Origin: SAR202 cluster bacterium
Lineage (GTDB): Bacteria > Chloroflexota > Dehalococcoidia > Lucifugimonadales > VGZY01
Length of the DNA stretch: 64,000 nt
Assembly: GCA_016872355.1 (NCBI GenBank)
Contig: VGZY01000003.1
Coordinates: 1 to 64,000 of the forward strand
Direction of reading: 5' to 3'
Shown: positions 15,970 to 24,787 of the stretch, piece after piece
Position numbering within the stretch: the stretch's first letter is position 1
Layout of the letters: every line of letters starts with the position of its first letter
Notes under the pieces: generated by a model
Told to the model about the DNA's origin: nothing
What the model saw: the letters and a program-made list of their open reading frames with translations, nothing else
The model's database searches: none
Translations under genes and position numbers: made by a program

Positions 15970-16746
15970 CTACCCCTCGCACGCGATGCCGTTCCCGTCG
16001 GCATCCAGGCGGTGGGGGTCCGGCTTGAGCGCTTCGAAGCGCCGGTACACGATGTCGCCGCAGTCCACGTCGGGTGGGGGAGAGGGCAGGCAAACCGTCG
16101 GGTAGGCCGCATCGCAGTCCGGGCCGCGGGTCGGCGTGGGCGTGACGAACGGCACAGGCGTCGTCTCCGGCTCCTCAGTGCTTGCCCAGAGTCCGCGCCC
16201 GCTCTCCATCGCATCGCGCTGTAGCTCGCGGAACCAGTCGGAGTACTTCACATCCGGCGGGTACGTGGACGCCTGCGCAAAGCCCTCCATGACGAGCGCG
16301 GCGTTGATCATCACGTCGCCCACGTACACGTACCGCAGCAGCCTCCCGAACTGGTCCGTCTCCGACACGTCCTTCTCAAGGAACACTATCTTCCCCTCTA
16401 CCATGCTCCTGTTCCGCGCGTCCGCCTCCTTGCCGAAGTACTCCACGCTGACTCTCGGCGACCTGGTCTCAGGGGTGTCGATTCCGATGTAACGCACGTC
16501 CACGGTCTTTCCATCGAGCTCAACCTCGATGGTGTCGCCGTCGATTACGCGGACCACCCTGGCGGCCAACATGCCCTGGGGAGGGCCGGGCTGCTGGGGA
16601 GCAGCGGTCGCGACGGGCGACGGCGGCGTGCCGGTCAGGGGAGGGGCTACCGAGGGCAGGGGCGTCCCGAGCGGGGCAACGTTAGTCCCGCACGCGGCCA
16701 TTGTGAAGGCCGCGGACACGACGATAATCCAGATCGGGAATCGCAT
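15970..16746 (-). CDS. Thermonuclease-family lipoprotein with Excalibur domain
   Basis: A 258-residue exported nuclease. It has a lipoprotein signal with lipobox FTMAAC (Cys ~19), a Pro/Thr-rich linker, and an SNase domain at residues ~60-190. The SNase domain includes VRVIDGDTIEVELDGK, the catalytic region YIGIDTPETRSPRVSVEYFGKEA, and the second Arg/Glu region. A C-terminal Excalibur Ca-binding motif follows (DCGDIVYRRFEAL, DPHRLDADGNGIACEG). Staphylococcal nuclease relatives hydrolyse DNA and RNA with Ca2+. It is probably tethered outside the membrane for nucleic-acid scavenging. Confidence 0.92.
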   Translation of the reverse strand: MRFPIWIIVVSAAFTMAACGTNVAPLGTPLPSVAPPLTGTPPSPVATAAPQQPGPPQGMLAARVVRVIDGDTIEVELDGKTVDVRYIGIDTPETRSPRVSVEYFGKEADARNRSMVEGKIVFLEKDVSETDQFGRLLRYVYVGDVMINAALVMEGFAQASTYPPDVKYSDWFRELQRDAMESGRGLWASTEEPETTPVPFVTPTPTRGPDCDAAYPTVCLPSPPPDVDCGDIVYRRFEALKPDPHRLDADGNGIACEG

Positions 16747-16755
16747 GCGCCGGAC

Positions 16756-18564
16756 CTATGATTTCAGAGTGGGGGCGGGCCGGTCTTCATCTGCATCGTG
16801 CTCGGCGACCTGCTGCAGCGTGACGTTGCGGAGCGACAGGAAGCCCTCCACCCGCTGGTGGAACCGCTCAAGGCGGTCCCACGCGAACCAGAAAAGCACC
16901 GGCAGTCCAACGACCAGCGCCAGCCTGTACAGCGGCCGCACCTCTCCCATCAACTGCGCCACCAGCGGAGTGGCCACCACGAGGATTATCAGCATTATCA
17001 CGGTCGCCGTTGCGATCGGCAGTGTATTGACGATGCGCTTCTGCCGCAGAGCGTTACCGTCGTTCCCCTGCTGAGTGATCCGCTGAAGTACGGCGTCGAA
17101 GAAGTTCCGCATCGACCTCCATAGCGCAAAGAAGGGAGGAGCGCACAGGACAATGGTCCCGAAACCAATGAGGAACAGGACAGTTGAACCATGCCTTGGC
17201 CACGATACTGTGAGGTCCCGCACCTCCCCCACCAGCAGGTTGCCGGTCAGGAGGAACGCACTGATTATCATTACGTTCACGCCCATGAGCGCCAGGTTGG
17301 TCCGTGCGCGTCGGCCAACGTCACTCTCCTCGGCGATCAACGCGTGAATGCGCTTTGACCAGAATTCAACGTCGTCGCTCCTCCGCCGTATAACCCCTGG
17401 AATCCTGCGGGTCACCATGGCGGCCACTGCGTCCCCGCTGCGGATCAGATAGGGAGTCGTCAGGGCCGTAACCCCCGAAACAACTGCCATAAGAGGCTGC
17501 ATGAAGGCGCTCGCCGCCCCTGTCTCCGTGCCGATTTTGGAGATTACAAGGGAGAACTCACCCACCTGCGACATGCCGACGCCGACGCGGAAGGCGGTCT
17601 TGGGTCCGTATCCGCTCAGGAAAACGCCTATGTAGCACGCGGCTATCTTGCCGAGAATCACCGCGGCGACGATGGCAATAACCGGAAGCACATATTCAGC
17701 CAGGACGCGCACATCGATGAGCATACCCATTGTAACGAAGAAGATAGCGCCGAAGATATCGCGGATGGGCTCCGATAGCAGGTGGATCTTCTTGGCGCTC
17801 ATGGACTCCGCGGTGATGGCGCCGATAATAAACGCTCCGGCGGCGATCGACAGGCCGAGCTGTTCCGCGAAAAGGGCCATGCCGAAGGCGGAGCCGATGA
17901 TCAGCACCGTCAGCACTTCTTTGGAACCCATACGGGCGACAAAGTCCACGAAGCGGGCGAACAGGCGCAGTCCCAGCGCCAGGCTGACTATCGTGAACAG
18001 GACGAGGCTGAAGACGAGTTGTCCCACATCGGCGACATTAATCTCGCCCGATCTCCCCACGCCCGCCATCACCGTCATCATACCCACGGCGAAGAAGTCC
18101 TCAACCACCAGGATCCCGAACATGACACGGGACGACTCTTCGTGCATGCGCCCCATCTCATGGAGCACTTTGACGATGATCGCAGTGCTGCTGATGGATA
18201 GCGCCGCGCCCAGGAAGATGGCGTCCATGGGGCTCCAGCCGAAGGCGCGCCCCAGGAAGTAGCCGATCGCGATCATGATGGCGATCTCGGTCCCGGCGCC
18301 GATTACCGCGACCATGCCAACACGCCGCAGGCGATCGATGCTAAACTCGAGGCCGAGGCCGAACATCAAGAGAACGATGCCGAAGTCCGCGAATTCCCGG
18401 ATCACACTCTCGTTCTCAACGATAACCCAGGGTGGGCTGTGGGGTCCGACGATGTATCCGGCGATGAGGTAGCCGAGAACTACGGGCTGGTTCAGCTTGC
18501 GAAACAAGACTCCCACGATGGCGGCGACCATCATGATGAAGGCAAAGTCCTGGAGTAGGGACAT
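16756..18564 (-). CDS. CPA2-family cation:proton antiporter (KefB-like)
   Basis: A 602-residue membrane antiporter with about twelve transmembrane segments. Family motifs include LNQPVVLGYLIAGYIVGP near residue 30, GALLA-like GAALSISSTAIIVKVLHEMGR, and FGILVVEDFFAVGMM. The C-terminal part is a further hydrophobic region and a short charged tail, with no TrkA-N domain visible. It likely exchanges Na+ or K+ for H+. The ATG at 18564 (MSLLQDF) is preferred to upstream codons at 18612 and 18576, which lack family-like sequence. Confidence 0.9.
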   Translation of the reverse strand: MSLLQDFAFIMMVAAIVGVLFRKLNQPVVLGYLIAGYIVGPHSPPWVIVENESVIREFADFGIVLLMFGLGLEFSIDRLRRVGMVAVIGAGTEIAIMIAIGYFLGRAFGWSPMDAIFLGAALSISSTAIIVKVLHEMGRMHEESSRVMFGILVVEDFFAVGMMTVMAGVGRSGEINVADVGQLVFSLVLFTIVSLALGLRLFARFVDFVARMGSKEVLTVLIIGSAFGMALFAEQLGLSIAAGAFIIGAITAESMSAKKIHLLSEPIRDIFGAIFFVTMGMLIDVRVLAEYVLPVIAIVAAVILGKIAACYIGVFLSGYGPKTAFRVGVGMSQVGEFSLVISKIGTETGAASAFMQPLMAVVSGVTALTTPYLIRSGDAVAAMVTRRIPGVIRRRSDDVEFWSKRIHALIAEESDVGRRARTNLALMGVNVMIISAFLLTGNLLVGEVRDLTVSWPRHGSTVLFLIGFGTIVLCAPPFFALWRSMRNFFDAVLQRITQQGNDGNALRQKRIVNTLPIATATVIMLIILVVATPLVAQLMGEVRPLYRLALVVGLPVLFWFAWDRLERFHQRVEGFLSLRNVTLQQVAEHDADEDRPAPTLKS

Positions 18565-18744
18565 ATCGTGTTCCATGCACCGCGTCCGGTGGGTTTGCGC
18601 CAGCCTGAACAAATTGTAGCAGCAGCCATCCGGCGCGGGGTACTGATTATTCGCGGATTTGCCGGTGCCGAGAGTCTGGGGTCACCTGGGTCTAACGGGT
18701 AACAGGGCCGTTTTGAGAGATCCAAATAGCAGGCTGGAGAATGG

Positions 18745-18815
18745 CTGCCCGGCCAGGATTCGAACCTGGGTCAAAAGATCCAAAGTCTTCTGTGCTACCA
18801 CTGCACCACCGGGCA
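18745..18815 (-). tRNA. tRNA-Gln (anticodon TTG)
   Basis: On the minus strand TGCCCGG (from 18815) pairs with CCGGGCA (ending 18746). The anticodon loop CTTTGGA gives TTG, the T loop is TTCGAAT, the discriminator is G at 18745, and CCA is encoded at 18742-18744. Confidence 0.97.
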
Positions 18816-18879
18816 CCGGCTGGACATGGGGGACGCCCGCTGCGGATAGGCGTCTCCCCGAGAAGATACAGGCTGGCAA

Positions 18880-19179
18880 TCAGGACGGTATCGCGACTCT
18901 TTCGCTCTCGCTGGCAACTACGTCGTCTATGACTTCTTCCTGGAAGTGCTTGAAGACATGGTAAGCATTCACTGACCAGCCCACTCCGAATGCAGCCGGC
19001 GTAAAGAGCCGGGGGTCCGCGGGGTTCCAGAACCGCTCGCGGAGCCGATCTACCGAGGGCTTCCTGAAGTCATACGGGACCCTCATTAGCCTGCCGGACG
19101 GCTGACGCGTTCTGTACGCGTAGATCGCCGCCGCAATCGTAAAACCGGCCACTATCGTCCTGGCATTGATTAGCTTCAT
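18880..19179 (-). CDS. DUF5808-domain small membrane-associated protein
   Basis: A 99-residue protein with one N-terminal hydrophobic segment (ARTIVAGFTIAAAIYAY). The DUF5808 signature is VPYDFRKPSVDRLRERFWNPADPRLFTPAAFGVGWSVN. The function of the domain is unknown; it is found mainly in Actinobacteria and Chloroflexota. It is monocistronic, just downstream of tRNA-Gln on the opposite side of the moxR promoter region. Confidence 0.8.
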   Translation of the reverse strand: MKLINARTIVAGFTIAAAIYAYRTRQPSGRLMRVPYDFRKPSVDRLRERFWNPADPRLFTPAAFGVGWSVNAYHVFKHFQEEVIDDVVASESERVAIPS

Positions 19180-19330
19180 AGACGCCCTCCCTTTCTACTA
19201 GGACCCTGTACACCGCGCGTCCGCATCTAATATATCCGAAGACACAGATACCTACCAGTCCAGCCGCGTGCCGTGCAACTCTGTACAATCCCATTATAAG
19301 GCAGATTGCGCGGGATGACTGACGAAAGAT

Positions 19331-19360
19331 TTGGCGCGTCTCTGGCGAAACACGTATACT
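19331..19360 (+). promoter_or_regulatory. Promoter candidate for the moxR-DUF58-DUF4129 operon
   Basis: TTGGCG (19331-19336), 18 bp, TATACT (19355-19360), about 75 bp before the moxR start. It sits in a 256-bp gap in which nothing else coding is seen. Confidence 0.5.
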
Positions 19361-19435
19361 AGTCCCAGGTTAACAGGGTACAATCTTCGAACGCTCTAAC
19401 AATTTAACAGTGTTCGTCATTTAACCGGAGGAATA

Positions 19436-20398
19436 ATGCAACAGGCCGCAGGCAGCGTCATGCAGATAAGCGAGATAACAACCAAGATCCGACAGAACGT
19501 GCAGAAAGTCATCGTCGGCAAGGATGAGCCCATCAACCTCGCCATGGTGGCCTTGTTGTGCGGCGGCCATGTGCTTATGGAGGACGTGCCGGGCACCGGC
19601 AAGACGACGATGGCCAAGGCCCTTGCCATCTCCCTTGGGTGCGACTTCCATCGCGTGCAGTGTACCCCGGACCTGATGCCCACCGACGTTGTGGGCGTGA
19701 ACTTCTTCAACCAGAAGTCGGCGGAGTTTGAGTTTCGAAAGGGTCCGATCTTTACGCAGATCCTGCTCACCGACGAGATTAACCGAGCTACGCCCAGGAC
19801 CCAGTCGGCGCTCCTTGAGGCCATGCAGGAGCGGCAGGTCACGATTGACGGCGTGACGACGCCCCTCCCGTCACCGTTTCTGGTGATGGCTACCCAGAAC
19901 CCGGTCGAGATGGAAGGCACGTTCCCTCTGCCGGAAGCGCAGCTGGACCGCTTCATGGTCCGCATTGTCATGGGGTATCCGAACGCAAAGGAAGAGGGCG
20001 ACATCTACCTCCGCTTCGAGCGCGATGCCGTTCTTCCCAGCCTGAAATCCGTCACTAGCTCTCAGGAACTGATCAACCTGATGAAGATCCCGCCTATGGT
20101 ACGTGTGGATGAGTCCGTCAGGAAATACATCGTCAGCCTTATCCTGGCCACGCGCGAGCACCAGGGGTTCTCACTCGGGGCCAGCCCCCGCGCGGGTCTG
20201 TCGCTCTACAAGTCATCCCAGGCGTGGGCCGCCATCAACGGCAGGGACTACGTCACCCCGGATGATGTTAAGAAGCTGTCCCATTCCGTCCTTCCTCACA
20301 GGATGATTTTGAGCTCGACGTCCAGGCTGCGCGGCAGCTCCGCTGAACAGCTGGTGAAGGACGTTCTCGGCTCCGTTCCCGTGCCAATCGAAAGGTGA
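19436..20398 (+). CDS. MoxR-family AAA+ ATPase
   Basis: A 320-residue MoxR ATPase. Walker A is EDVPGTGKTTMAKALA (residues ~48-62) and Walker B is ILLTDEINRATPRTQSALLEAMQERQVTIDG. Sensor 1 is FLVMATQNPVEMEGTFPLPEAQLDRFM, and a C-terminal lid domain follows with GASPRAGLSL. MoxR proteins act as chaperones for DUF58/VWA partners. CCGGAGG lies five bases before the ATG. Its TGA stop is immediately followed by the DUF58 reading frame, whose Shine-Dalgarno (AAGGTG) is embedded in the end of moxR. Confidence 0.95.
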   Translation: MQQAAGSVMQISEITTKIRQNVQKVIVGKDEPINLAMVALLCGGHVLMEDVPGTGKTTMAKALAISLGCDFHRVQCTPDLMPTDVVGVNFFNQKSAEFEFRKGPIFTQILLTDEINRATPRTQSALLEAMQERQVTIDGVTTPLPSPFLVMATQNPVEMEGTFPLPEAQLDRFMVRIVMGYPNAKEEGDIYLRFERDAVLPSLKSVTSSQELINLMKIPPMVRVDESVRKYIVSLILATREHQGFSLGASPRAGLSLYKSSQAWAAINGRDYVTPDDVKKLSHSVLPHRMILSSTSRLRGSSAEQLVKDVLGSVPVPIER

Positions 20399-20510
20399 AA
20401 TCATAGTCAAGTCGATAAAGGCGGCGCCCCTAAGACGGACAATCTCCGGGAGCCTGTGGCACGACTTCTGGGTCGCCTTTTTTGTCATAATCACCGCCAC
20501 GGGTTTCTTC

Positions 20511-21677
20511 ATGGGCCAGGGGCTCATCATTGCGTTCGGCGTGATGGGACTCCTGGCCATGGGTATCTCATGGGCATGGAACAGGATGTCCCTCGCGGAT
20601 GTCTCGTACGTGCGCCATCTCCCCCTGCAGCGCGTCTTCCTGGGCGAAGTGATCAGCCTGCGTGTCACCCTGACCAACAAGAAGCCTGTGCCATTGCTGT
20701 GGGTGTCGGTCGAAGACGAAGTGCCTGATGCTCTCGAGGTCGTGGAAGGGGACATCGCTGCCAATATAATGCCCGACGTCCAGACGCTCAGGCACCTCAC
20801 TTCGATGTCGTGGTACGAGCGGGTCAAGTGGGACTACAGGCTGCGCTGTGTCAAGCGCGGCATGTACCGCATCGGCCCGGCCCGACTGGAGAGCGGGGAC
20901 CCCTTCGGATTCTTGCGTAGCCGCAAGCACGAGCCGAAGCAGGACTACCTGGTCATTTACCCCCGTGTCTACCCCCTCGAGGACCTCGGCATACCTTCCG
21001 CACGGCCCCTCGGAGACGTAAAGGGCGGCCTCGCAATCTTCCCGGACCCCGCCAGGCCGGCAGGAATACGCGACTACAGGGTCGGCGACCCCCTCAAGAC
21101 CGTTGACTGGAAGGCGACCGCCCGGCAACAGAGGCTGCAGGTATGCACTTACGAACCAAGCACCACGTACACCGTTATATTGATAGTAGCGGTAGACACC
21201 GTGGAGCCGTTCTGGGGCGCTTATGTACCCGAGGACCTGGAGCGCGTTATCTCCACAGCGGCCTCCGTAGCCCACTATGGAGTAGAGCGCCACTTCAGCG
21301 TGGGGCTGTTCGCGAACGACATGCCTGCAGTCCCCGGCAGGCCCATGACGGTGATGCCCAGCTACGGCCTGGAGCAGCTAAGCGTAATACTGGGGGCGCT
21401 GGCGAACGTCAGGGCGTACGCAATCGGGCCCATGTCCGCGCAGCTCTCGCAGAACGCGGGGCGATTCCCGCTCGGGTCCACGCTGGCGGTATTCACCGCA
21501 TTGCTCAACAAGGAATTCGCTGCCGCGCTGGACGACCTGAAGCACAGGGGCTACAAGGTGGTGGTCTTCTACCTGGGCGAGAAGGAGCCGCCGCCGATAC
21601 CCGACGGGGTGGTCTTCCACAGCGTCAGGGAGCACATGATTACCCTCGAAGAGGCGGGCCAGCATGTCGCTGGATAG
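20511..21677 (+). CDS. DUF58-domain protein (copy 2)
   Basis: A 388-residue DUF58 protein with the same architecture as the copy at 3.0-4.2 kb (RRGMYRIGPARLESGDPFGFL-type core, DYRVGDPLKTVDWKATARQ hallmark). It is preceded by its MoxR partner. The first ATG is at 20511, but the frame is open from directly after moxR (20400) and encodes conserved residues (GSLWHDFWVAFFVIITATGFF) homologous to the extension of copy 1. There is no ATG, GTG or TTG in that stretch. An ATA at 20403, five bases after AAGGTG, is the best-placed initiator, adding 36 residues. Confidence 0.88.
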   Translation: MGQGLIIAFGVMGLLAMGISWAWNRMSLADVSYVRHLPLQRVFLGEVISLRVTLTNKKPVPLLWVSVEDEVPDALEVVEGDIAANIMPDVQTLRHLTSMSWYERVKWDYRLRCVKRGMYRIGPARLESGDPFGFLRSRKHEPKQDYLVIYPRVYPLEDLGIPSARPLGDVKGGLAIFPDPARPAGIRDYRVGDPLKTVDWKATARQQRLQVCTYEPSTTYTVILIVAVDTVEPFWGAYVPEDLERVISTAASVAHYGVERHFSVGLFANDMPAVPGRPMTVMPSYGLEQLSVILGALANVRAYAIGPMSAQLSQNAGRFPLGSTLAVFTALLNKEFAAALDDLKHRGYKVVVFYLGEKEPPPIPDGVVFHSVREHMITLEEAGQHVAG

Positions 21678-23166
21678 AACGCAAGACAGGCTGGTGCTGG
21701 TGGCTCTCGTGCTAGCGGAGAGCTGCTGGCTATTTGCGCTTATCGGCGGTGCCACGGTCCTCTTCAACCTGGACGCCACCAGCCCGCTGAACTACTTTGC
21801 AGTCGTTCTCATTCTCGGCGCGTCGCTTTTGATCAGCAAGTTGGCGGTGGTCAAGTCCAAAGCCATAGAGACTGCCTATCTGCTGGCGACCCTGGCCGGG
21901 TTCGGAGTCATCTACCTGGTGATCAGCACGCAGGTCGCCCCCGGTTCAATCGACCTGACGTGGCCGGTCAAGATGTCCAGGGACACTGCGCCGATGGGCT
22001 ATCCCTATCGTGCGGCAGCGGGGACGCTCATGGGCCTGTATCTCTGGTGGCGCGGCGGCCGCATAGCGACTGTGGAGTTCCCCACGGAGTCCCTTGCCTT
22101 CAGCTTCCGCCTCGGGCTGCTCATTCTTGTAACCGGCGCCATTATCGATCTGACGCTGCCGGTTGACCTGAACACCTTCTGGGTAGTGTTCGTGTTCTTC
22201 GCAACCGCGCTGGGCGGCCTCGCGATAGGGCATCTGCTTCCGGAGACGGAAAAGGCGGCGGAGAGCCGCACGTGGCCCAAGGTCATCGCCGGCATGGTGG
22301 CCGCCATCCTGGCCGTCGGCGTCGGCATAGGGCTGTTTCAGGAAGGCTTTCTCAGGACGGTATCGAAGCCTTCGCAGATCGCCCTCGACGTCGTCGTCAA
22401 GATACTCTTCTGGGGCGTCGTGGCCCCAATCGCGTTCCTGTTCAACCTCTTTACGACTGGCGTAATTAACTTCTTCGATGCCGCCTTCGACCCCAGCGTG
22501 CCGGAGGAGCAGCGCCGCAGTCTGGGGCAGGAGGCCCAGCAGGCCTTCGAGGACCTGCAGAACCAGGAAGAGGAGATTTCCCAGTCGCTCGTTAACGTGA
22601 TCCAGGTCGTGGAATGGGTCTTCGTGACCCTCGTGGCAGTACTGATTCTCGTCCTCATCGCCATGGCGCTCAAGCGCTGGCTATTCGGCAAGCCCTCGGC
22701 GACAAAGGGGAACCGCGAGTCGGTCAAGGAAGACGCGAGCGTGCTGGGCGACTTTGCACGGCTGCTATCCGGCCTGATCCCGGGGGGCCTGAAGAAGGCC
22801 AACAAAAAGGGGTACAACGTGCCGGAAGGGCCGGACGGCATCGTCGAGGTGTACAGAATCTACTACGACTTGCTGACTGTGGCGGAGGAGAAGGGGATCA
22901 ATCGGGAGGATGCGGAGACGCCGACGGAATACGCTGGGAAGTTGACGAAGCTCTTCCCGGGCAGCTTTGTGACGAACCTGACGGAGGCGTTCAACAAGGC
23001 GCACTACGGAAACCAGCCCAGCAGCGAAAGCGTCATAGAGAGGCTGCGCACTGCCCTGGGGAACATCAAGACGGCGATAGGTCTGATGACGGCGGACAGG
23101 CGTGGCTACCGCCGCGCCCGCCCGAACGCCCCTCGCGGCCTCGAAGGCGGCGACGGTTTCGGGTAA
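21664..23166 (+). CDS. Multi-pass membrane protein with DUF4129 C-terminus (copy 2)
   Basis: A 500-residue protein, paralogous to 1574-3058. It has about eight hydrophobic segments, a cytoplasmic charged stretch around residues 275-305, then VEWVFVTLVAVLILVLIAMALKRWLFG and a DUF4129 tail (VYRIYYDLLTVAEEKGINREDAETPTEYAGKLTKLFPG). It overlaps the DUF58 gene by 14 bases, so translation is coupled. It completes the moxR operon. The role is unknown; the membrane platform served by MoxR/DUF58 is an inference. Confidence 0.82.
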   Translation: MSLDRTQDRLVLVALVLAESCWLFALIGGATVLFNLDATSPLNYFAVVLILGASLLISKLAVVKSKAIETAYLLATLAGFGVIYLVISTQVAPGSIDLTWPVKMSRDTAPMGYPYRAAAGTLMGLYLWWRGGRIATVEFPTESLAFSFRLGLLILVTGAIIDLTLPVDLNTFWVVFVFFATALGGLAIGHLLPETEKAAESRTWPKVIAGMVAAILAVGVGIGLFQEGFLRTVSKPSQIALDVVVKILFWGVVAPIAFLFNLFTTGVINFFDAAFDPSVPEEQRRSLGQEAQQAFEDLQNQEEEISQSLVNVIQVVEWVFVTLVAVLILVLIAMALKRWLFGKPSATKGNRESVKEDASVLGDFARLLSGLIPGGLKKANKKGYNVPEGPDGIVEVYRIYYDLLTVAEEKGINREDAETPTEYAGKLTKLFPGSFVTNLTEAFNKAHYGNQPSSESVIERLRTALGNIKTAIGLMTADRRGYRRARPNAPRGLEGGDGFG

Positions 23167-23200
23167 CGCTTTGGCGCTCGCCTTGAACCGTGTCACTTGA

Positions 23201-23238
23201 AAACCAGAGGGCGCCGAACACTCGGCGCCCTCTGGTTT
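23201..23238. terminator. Strong bidirectional intrinsic terminator
   Basis: Perfect 17-bp stem (23201-23217 with 23222-23238), loop ACAC, ending in TTT on both strands, between the convergent DUF4129 and aminotransferase genes. Confidence 0.9.
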
Positions 23239-23265
23239 GAGCCGTTGTGCCGGTCCCTGACCCGC

Positions 23266-24591
23266 TTACACCAGCCCCTGGGCGCGCACCTCGCGGAGTG
23301 ACTTCTCGAAGATCTCCAGCGACTTGTCGATCACCTCGTCGGTGTGCGCCTGGCTGAACAGGTAGCGGGACGATGTGTCCACGCCGTTGTTGAACAGCGC
23401 CAGGCCGATCTGCGAGTTTCGCGCAGGGTTCTTGGCCGCAGCCATCTGCTCGTGCGTCAGGACGCAGATCTCGTGGTCGCACTCGTGGGCGACGCCGTAC
23501 CGCACAAAGGCGGTGGAAGCGACGCCGTTGGCGCAGCCCGGGATCTCCATCTTGCGGAGGATTTCGTTGACGCCCTTCTTCCAGCGCGCCGCGGCCGCGT
23601 TGGCCTTTTCATTGACCGGCGTGGTCTTGACCAGGTTGAGCGCGGTCACGCCGGCGGCGGCGGAGAGAGGGTTGCCATTGAACGTGCCGGTGTGGAGCAT
23701 CCTGTTGCGGTCGTGGTCTGGGTTGCCCTTCGCTTCGATCATTTCCAGGATCTCCGCCTTGCCCGCCACCGCGCCGCCGGGGAGGCCGCCGCCGAGAATC
23801 TTGGCCAGGGTGGTCATGTCCGGCGTGACGCCGTAGTGGGCCGAAGCGCCGCCCCTGGAGATGCGGAAGCCGGTGACGACCTCATCGAAAATCAGGATGA
23901 CGCCGTACTTCTTCGTTACGTCGCGGAGCTCCTTGAGGAAGCTCGGGATGATCGGCTCCTCGCCCATGTGCGCGCCCGTGGGCTCGAGGATGATCGCGGC
24001 GATGTCCTTGTCTTCCCTGAGCGTCTTCTCCACGAGAGCGATGTCATTCGCCTCAAGTACAACCATGGATGCGAGCGTCCCCTTGGGGATGCCCGTTAGG
24101 TTCTTCGTATCGGCAACGGCGTAGTCGTGCCAGCCGTGGAAGTGCTCGTTGAACTTGATGATCTTGGACTTGCCGGTGAAGGCGCGGCAGATGCGGAACG
24201 CCATCATCGTCGCTTCGGTGCCGGAGTTGGTGAAGCGCACCTTCTCCGCGCAGGGGACGAGGTCCTTGACGAGCTGGCCCCACCGGATCTCCAGGTCGGT
24301 CGAGCCGCTGTAGTGCGTGCCCTTCATCATCTGCTCGGTGACGGCCTTGACCACATCCGGGTGCGAGTGGCCCAGGATCATAGAGCCGTGGCCCGTGCGG
24401 AAGTCGATGATCTTGTGGCCGTCCACGTCCCACTTGTAGGCCCCTTCGGCGTGCGTGATGAAGTAGGGGAATGGCGACAGCCTGCGCGTCTCGTGCGTGA
24501 CGCCGTTAGGGAAGATCTTCTGCGACTGCGCGTGGAGCGCGGCAGACTTGGGATGAAGGTCGATGTATCGCTTCTCAATCGGGGTAGGCAT
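23266..24591 (-). CDS. Class III PLP aminotransferase, glutamate-1-semialdehyde aminomutase-like
   Basis: A 441-residue fold-type I enzyme of the class III family. PLP phosphate binding is seen in TNSGTEATMMAFRICRAFTGK, the ring-stacking HFHGWHDYA, the Asp of ILIFDEVVTGFR, and the Schiff-base Lys in TTLAKILGGGLPGGAVAGK. GSA aminomutase (hemL) is the closest pattern, but hem context is lacking, and many relatives are omega- or beta-amino acid transaminases. The ATG at 24591 has GGAG upstream; the ATG at 24603 has none. It is divergent from the threonine synthase-like gene. Confidence 0.88.
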   Translation of the reverse strand: MPTPIEKRYIDLHPKSAALHAQSQKIFPNGVTHETRRLSPFPYFITHAEGAYKWDVDGHKIIDFRTGHGSMILGHSHPDVVKAVTEQMMKGTHYSGSTDLEIRWGQLVKDLVPCAEKVRFTNSGTEATMMAFRICRAFTGKSKIIKFNEHFHGWHDYAVADTKNLTGIPKGTLASMVVLEANDIALVEKTLREDKDIAAIILEPTGAHMGEEPIIPSFLKELRDVTKKYGVILIFDEVVTGFRISRGGASAHYGVTPDMTTLAKILGGGLPGGAVAGKAEILEMIEAKGNPDHDRNRMLHTGTFNGNPLSAAAGVTALNLVKTTPVNEKANAAAARWKKGVNEILRKMEIPGCANGVASTAFVRYGVAHECDHEICVLTHEQMAAAKNPARNSQIGLALFNNGVDTSSRYLFSQAHTDEVIDKSLEIFEKSLREVRAQGLV

Positions 24592-24716
24592 GGGACTCCT
24601 CAAAAGGGTGCTGGGTTCTGGGTGCTGGCTTGGAACGGGACTTTAGAGCCTATCCGGGCGGAACTGTATTGGATTATGATTACGCTCGGCGGGCAGGCAA
24701 CGTGACAGGACTGGCC

Positions 24717-24740
24717 CGGGGGCCAGTCCTCCGTCTACTA
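24717..24740. promoter_or_regulatory. Palindrome in a divergent intergenic region
   Basis: AGGACTGGCCC (24717-24727) and GGGCCAGTCCT (24730-24740) form a perfect 11-bp inverted repeat between the divergent aminotransferase and threonine synthase-like genes. An operator controlling both is possible; a hairpin in the plus transcript is the alternative. Confidence 0.4.
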
Positions 24741-24787
24741 TACGCCGTGTTTCGAAATATGACAACATGGGCCTCACGAGGAGCCTC

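Noticed and set aside
18741-18932. Short plus-strand frame over tRNA-Gln
   Set aside because: It is read across the antisense of the tRNA cloverleaf and is not a gene.
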